The notes under the pieces were generated by a model. It did not search any database. It worked only from the letters and a program-made list of their open reading frames with translations, and was not told the origin of the DNA. From positions 29,568 to 93,567 of the forward strand of contig MSJI02000858.1 in NCBI GenBank assembly GCA_001931905.2: 64,000 bases of DNA, given 5' to 3'. The stretch comes from Cladosporium sp. IMV 00045. Lineage: Eukaryota; Ascomycota; Dothideomycetes; Cladosporiales; Cladosporiaceae. The first letter of the stretch is position 1, and every line of letters begins with the position of its first letter. This document shows positions 61,921 to 64,000 of the stretch, one piece after another. Position numbers and translations under genes: made by a program.

Positions 61921-63333
61921 TCAAACATCGTCCTCGCTCTCCGACTCGGTATCAGGCTGCCAATCCGAGTTATCGTAAGGCGAGGCCTTACGACTGGTAT
62001 CTCTGACGGCTTTCAGCCAATCTTCGGCAATCATTTCCTCCATATCCGCGTTCCACCCGCTCTTGATGAAATCGGCCTCGTAAAAGCTCATGAGGTAGTT
62101 CTTCTCCCTGAAGCAGCGCCTGACGAGCTCGCGGTCAGCCGAGTCCTTTGGGAAATGGTGCGCCAGAGTCGAGGCGAAACGTTTGCGCAACGCCTTTGTC
62201 TCTGCGCGGAACTCTGGTGTGCTGTCGTCGTCGATGAGAAGCTCGTTCGGGTGCTCGCAGAGGTAGTAAAGGGGTCCAGTGTAGCTCCACTCCCAGTCGA
62301 TGACGCCGCTGATTTTGGGGGGGTTGGTGGATTTGTCTTGGGTCACGAGGACGTTCCGCGGGCTCCAATCGCCGTGTATGAGTCTGTACGGAGCATTAAG
62401 AGTGGGATCCGACGCTCTTTGTGCCAGGAAAGAGTGCAGCTCGTATTTGATGGCTGGGTATAAGGCTCGAGCCTCCTCGGTGCGATTGATGTTGTCCTCC
62501 TTGATGTACGAGTAAAGGTATTCTTCGGTCGTCTCAAACGGCTGCTCTGCAAGCGGATGCCACCACTCGGCCTGATCGATGAGCGGACCAACAGAACCAT
62601 CTGACTTTAGGGAACCGATGCGATCGAACTTCAAGCTGGCCAATTCACCGTAAACACCTGCCAACTGCTCGATAACACTCAACTTATGGTCAAGCGAAAG
62701 ATTCTCCCAGTAAAGACCCAGGGGTTTTCCATCGAGACGTTCTATCAGCAAGAAAGGAGCGCCGACGACATGGTTTTCGTTGTAGTTGACGTAGTAAACC
62801 TCAGGGACTTTGATCGATGTATGCTTGCGAACGTATTCCATAGTCGCCAGCTCGCTCTCGGTCTTGTGGAGCGGCTCAGCTTCGCGAGTGAACCTGCCGA
62901 TGCAACTCCAGCCGTCCTCGAAGTGGAGGACGCGGATTTCGTGCCAGCCGCCGCGTTCGAGCGTCGTGATGTTGGTGCAGGCGCCGTGTGCGCCGGGGAG
63001 AAAGTGGTCGGCGATGTGTTTGAGGGCTTCGTAGTGGAGATTCAGTGGTGGTTGCTCGTCAGGGTCCCAGTAGTCATCGTACTCGCTGTCTGGGCCATCT
63101 TTCTCGTCTTTCTCGTCGGAGGCAGTCTGCTCGACCTCGTTGTCACTCTCGTGCTCAGCGGTCTCATCGTCGTGGTCGGCGACATTGCCAACGGCGTTTT
63201 CTTTGGTAGTAAGGTGCTCGAAAAGTCCAGCTTTCCTTTCGTCCTTTGAAATGTCCTCCTTCACGCCACACTCATCATTGGCGCCACCGCCAACAACGTC
63301 CAGCCCCTGAAGCTTTTGCTCCACGAACTCCAT
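61921..63333 (-). CDS. APH-family kinase-like protein, 470 aa
   Basis: Aminoglycoside-phosphotransferase-like fold, common in fungi as putative small-molecule or protein kinases of unknown substrate. The start is the ATG at 63331-63333 (MEFVEQKLQGLDVV). Residues 1-95 are acidic and probably disordered (runs of D/E, for example D-S-E-Y-D-D-Y-W-D-P-D-E). The N-lobe has G-A-P-F-L-L-I-E-R-L-D-G, the hinge-like segment. The catalytic loop is L-I-H-G-D-W-S-P-R-N-V-L-V, with Asp322 and Asn326, and the metal-binding motif is G-V-I-D-W-E-W-S. Both are intact, so phosphotransfer is possible. The C-terminal tail is again acidic (S-E-S-E-D-D-V). Single exon. Confidence 0.88.
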   Translation of the reverse strand: MEFVEQKLQGLDVVGGGANDECGVKEDISKDERKAGLFEHLTTKENAVGNVADHDDETAEHESDNEVEQTASDEKDEKDGPDSEYDDYWDPDEQPPLNLHYEALKHIADHFLPGAHGACTNITTLERGGWHEIRVLHFEDGWSCIGRFTREAEPLHKTESELATMEYVRKHTSIKVPEVYYVNYNENHVVGAPFLLIERLDGKPLGLYWENLSLDHKLSVIEQLAGVYGELASLKFDRIGSLKSDGSVGPLIDQAEWWHPLAEQPFETTEEYLYSYIKEDNINRTEEARALYPAIKYELHSFLAQRASDPTLNAPYRLIHGDWSPRNVLVTQDKSTNPPKISGVIDWEWSYTGPLYYLCEHPNELLIDDDSTPEFRAETKALRKRFASTLAHHFPKDSADRELVRRCFREKNYLMSFYEADFIKSGWNADMEEMIAEDWLKAVRDTSRKASPYDNSDWQPDTESESEDDV

Positions 63334-64000
63334 ACTCAAGTCCAAGTTCCTAGCCTTTTCAATGCCAGAATCAATGAGTCCTCGGTGTATGCGTATTGAA
63401 GAGAGGTCGAGTCAACTTCCTTCGAGTCAAGGAAGGAACGTAGCAAGGATTGGCGGTTGCTAAAGGGAGGAACGTGGCGAGTAACCAACAAACAAACGCA
63501 AAAAAGCAAACCCTCGCCCAGCGGTGTCACAACTAAAGTATCAATCAGCAGGCGCAGAAAGGAGGTCCACGGTCACCCTGTTTGAACGATTCGAGTTAGC
63601 CGAAAGAAAGAATTTTGGGGAAAGTCGAAGTCAAGGTCGGATTCGAAGTGAAGTGGACTGTATCACCCTAGATATAACCTATTTCAGCCTGCCGAACAAA
63701 AGCACCAAAGACAAAGCCAGAAGTCAGTCATTGTCCTTTCTAAATCGTAGACAAACAAGCAATCGATCAAACCATTCGCCGAAAACAGAACATAACAAAG
63801 CAAAGAACAAAGAGACAAACCCATTCGAACAATAAAGCCCCCAACCCCACCCATTTCCACGTGACTTCGTCTTTGCTGGACTTCACTTCACTTCTCTCCG
63901 GCTTTGTATAAGCAACCAAGTAGGTAGGGTGCATCCACACCACTATCTGAATCGCTCGAGGAGAGAATACAGGCCGAAGAAATAAAGGCAACCAAAAAAA
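63334..64000. other. Promoter of the APH-like gene and right edge
   Basis: 667 bp upstream of a minus-strand gene. Frames of up to 103 codons carry no domain. Ends in A-rich sequence at the window edge. Confidence 0.5.

Noticed and set aside
1..64000. tRNA, rRNA or transposase genes
   Set aside because: I looked for tRNA arms and transposase motifs on both strands and saw none; a dedicated scan (for example tRNAscan or a repeat library) could still find divergent ones.

Overview
The window is nuclear DNA of a filamentous ascomycete. Introns are short (about 50-85 bp) with GT-AG ends and CTAAC/CTGAC-like branch points, intergenic stretches are long, and the core genes (LYS2, VPS35, RPT5, NC2-beta, DAP1) look like fungal orthologues. 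The number of small F-box genes suggests a dothideomycete; that placement is inference. No rRNA, tRNA, CRISPR array or intact transposon was recognised.

Layout. (i) 1-16156, single copy: the 5' end of a secreted Pro/Leu-rich protein cut by the window edge, a secreted repeat protein with dibasic sites, an F-box gene, retromer VPS35 (-), a frameshifted F-box gene, an RBR ubiquitin ligase (-), LYS2 (+) and NC2-beta (-). (ii) 16157-41049: a 12-kb block present twice (A 16157-28350, B 28371-41049) on either side of a 20-N gap. Each copy carries an SDR reductase, a TDA3-like FAD oxidoreductase, an Rds1-type ferritin-like secreted protein and a GH1 glucosidase. (iii) 41050-43942, single copy: a Ser/Thr-rich coiled-coil protein of unknown function. 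(iv) 43943-57518: a 6.8-kb block present twice (C 43943-50846, D 50867-57518), again split by exactly 20 N. Each copy carries DAP1, two F-box genes and a secreted/membrane Ser-rich protein. (v) 57519-64000, single copy: RPT5, a tiny Cys-rich protein and an APH-family kinase-like protein.

The main structural point is that both duplications begin and end exactly at the N runs, so each copy runs to a contig end. That is what is expected when two diverged haplotypes (a heterozygous diploid, dikaryon or hybrid) were assembled as separate contigs and then placed end to end, rather than true tandem duplication. Read this way, the locus has about 45 kb of unique sequence and the paired genes are alleles. 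The pairs are then useful as a natural comparison: they reveal a hairpin-loop micro-inversion, an abrupt change in divergence inside the Rds1-like gene, a nonsense allele of an F-box gene, and a GH1 gene whose C-terminus differs by about 170 residues.

The genes do not form one obvious pathway. Housekeeping functions (lysine synthesis, endosomal sorting, proteasome, transcription repression, sterol/heme metabolism) are interspersed with secreted or cell-surface proteins and F-box adaptors. The most novel-looking single gene is the secreted repeat protein at 1215-2735, which has two related peptides bounded by Arg-Arg and then seven or eight shorter repeats, resembling a Kex2-processed precursor.
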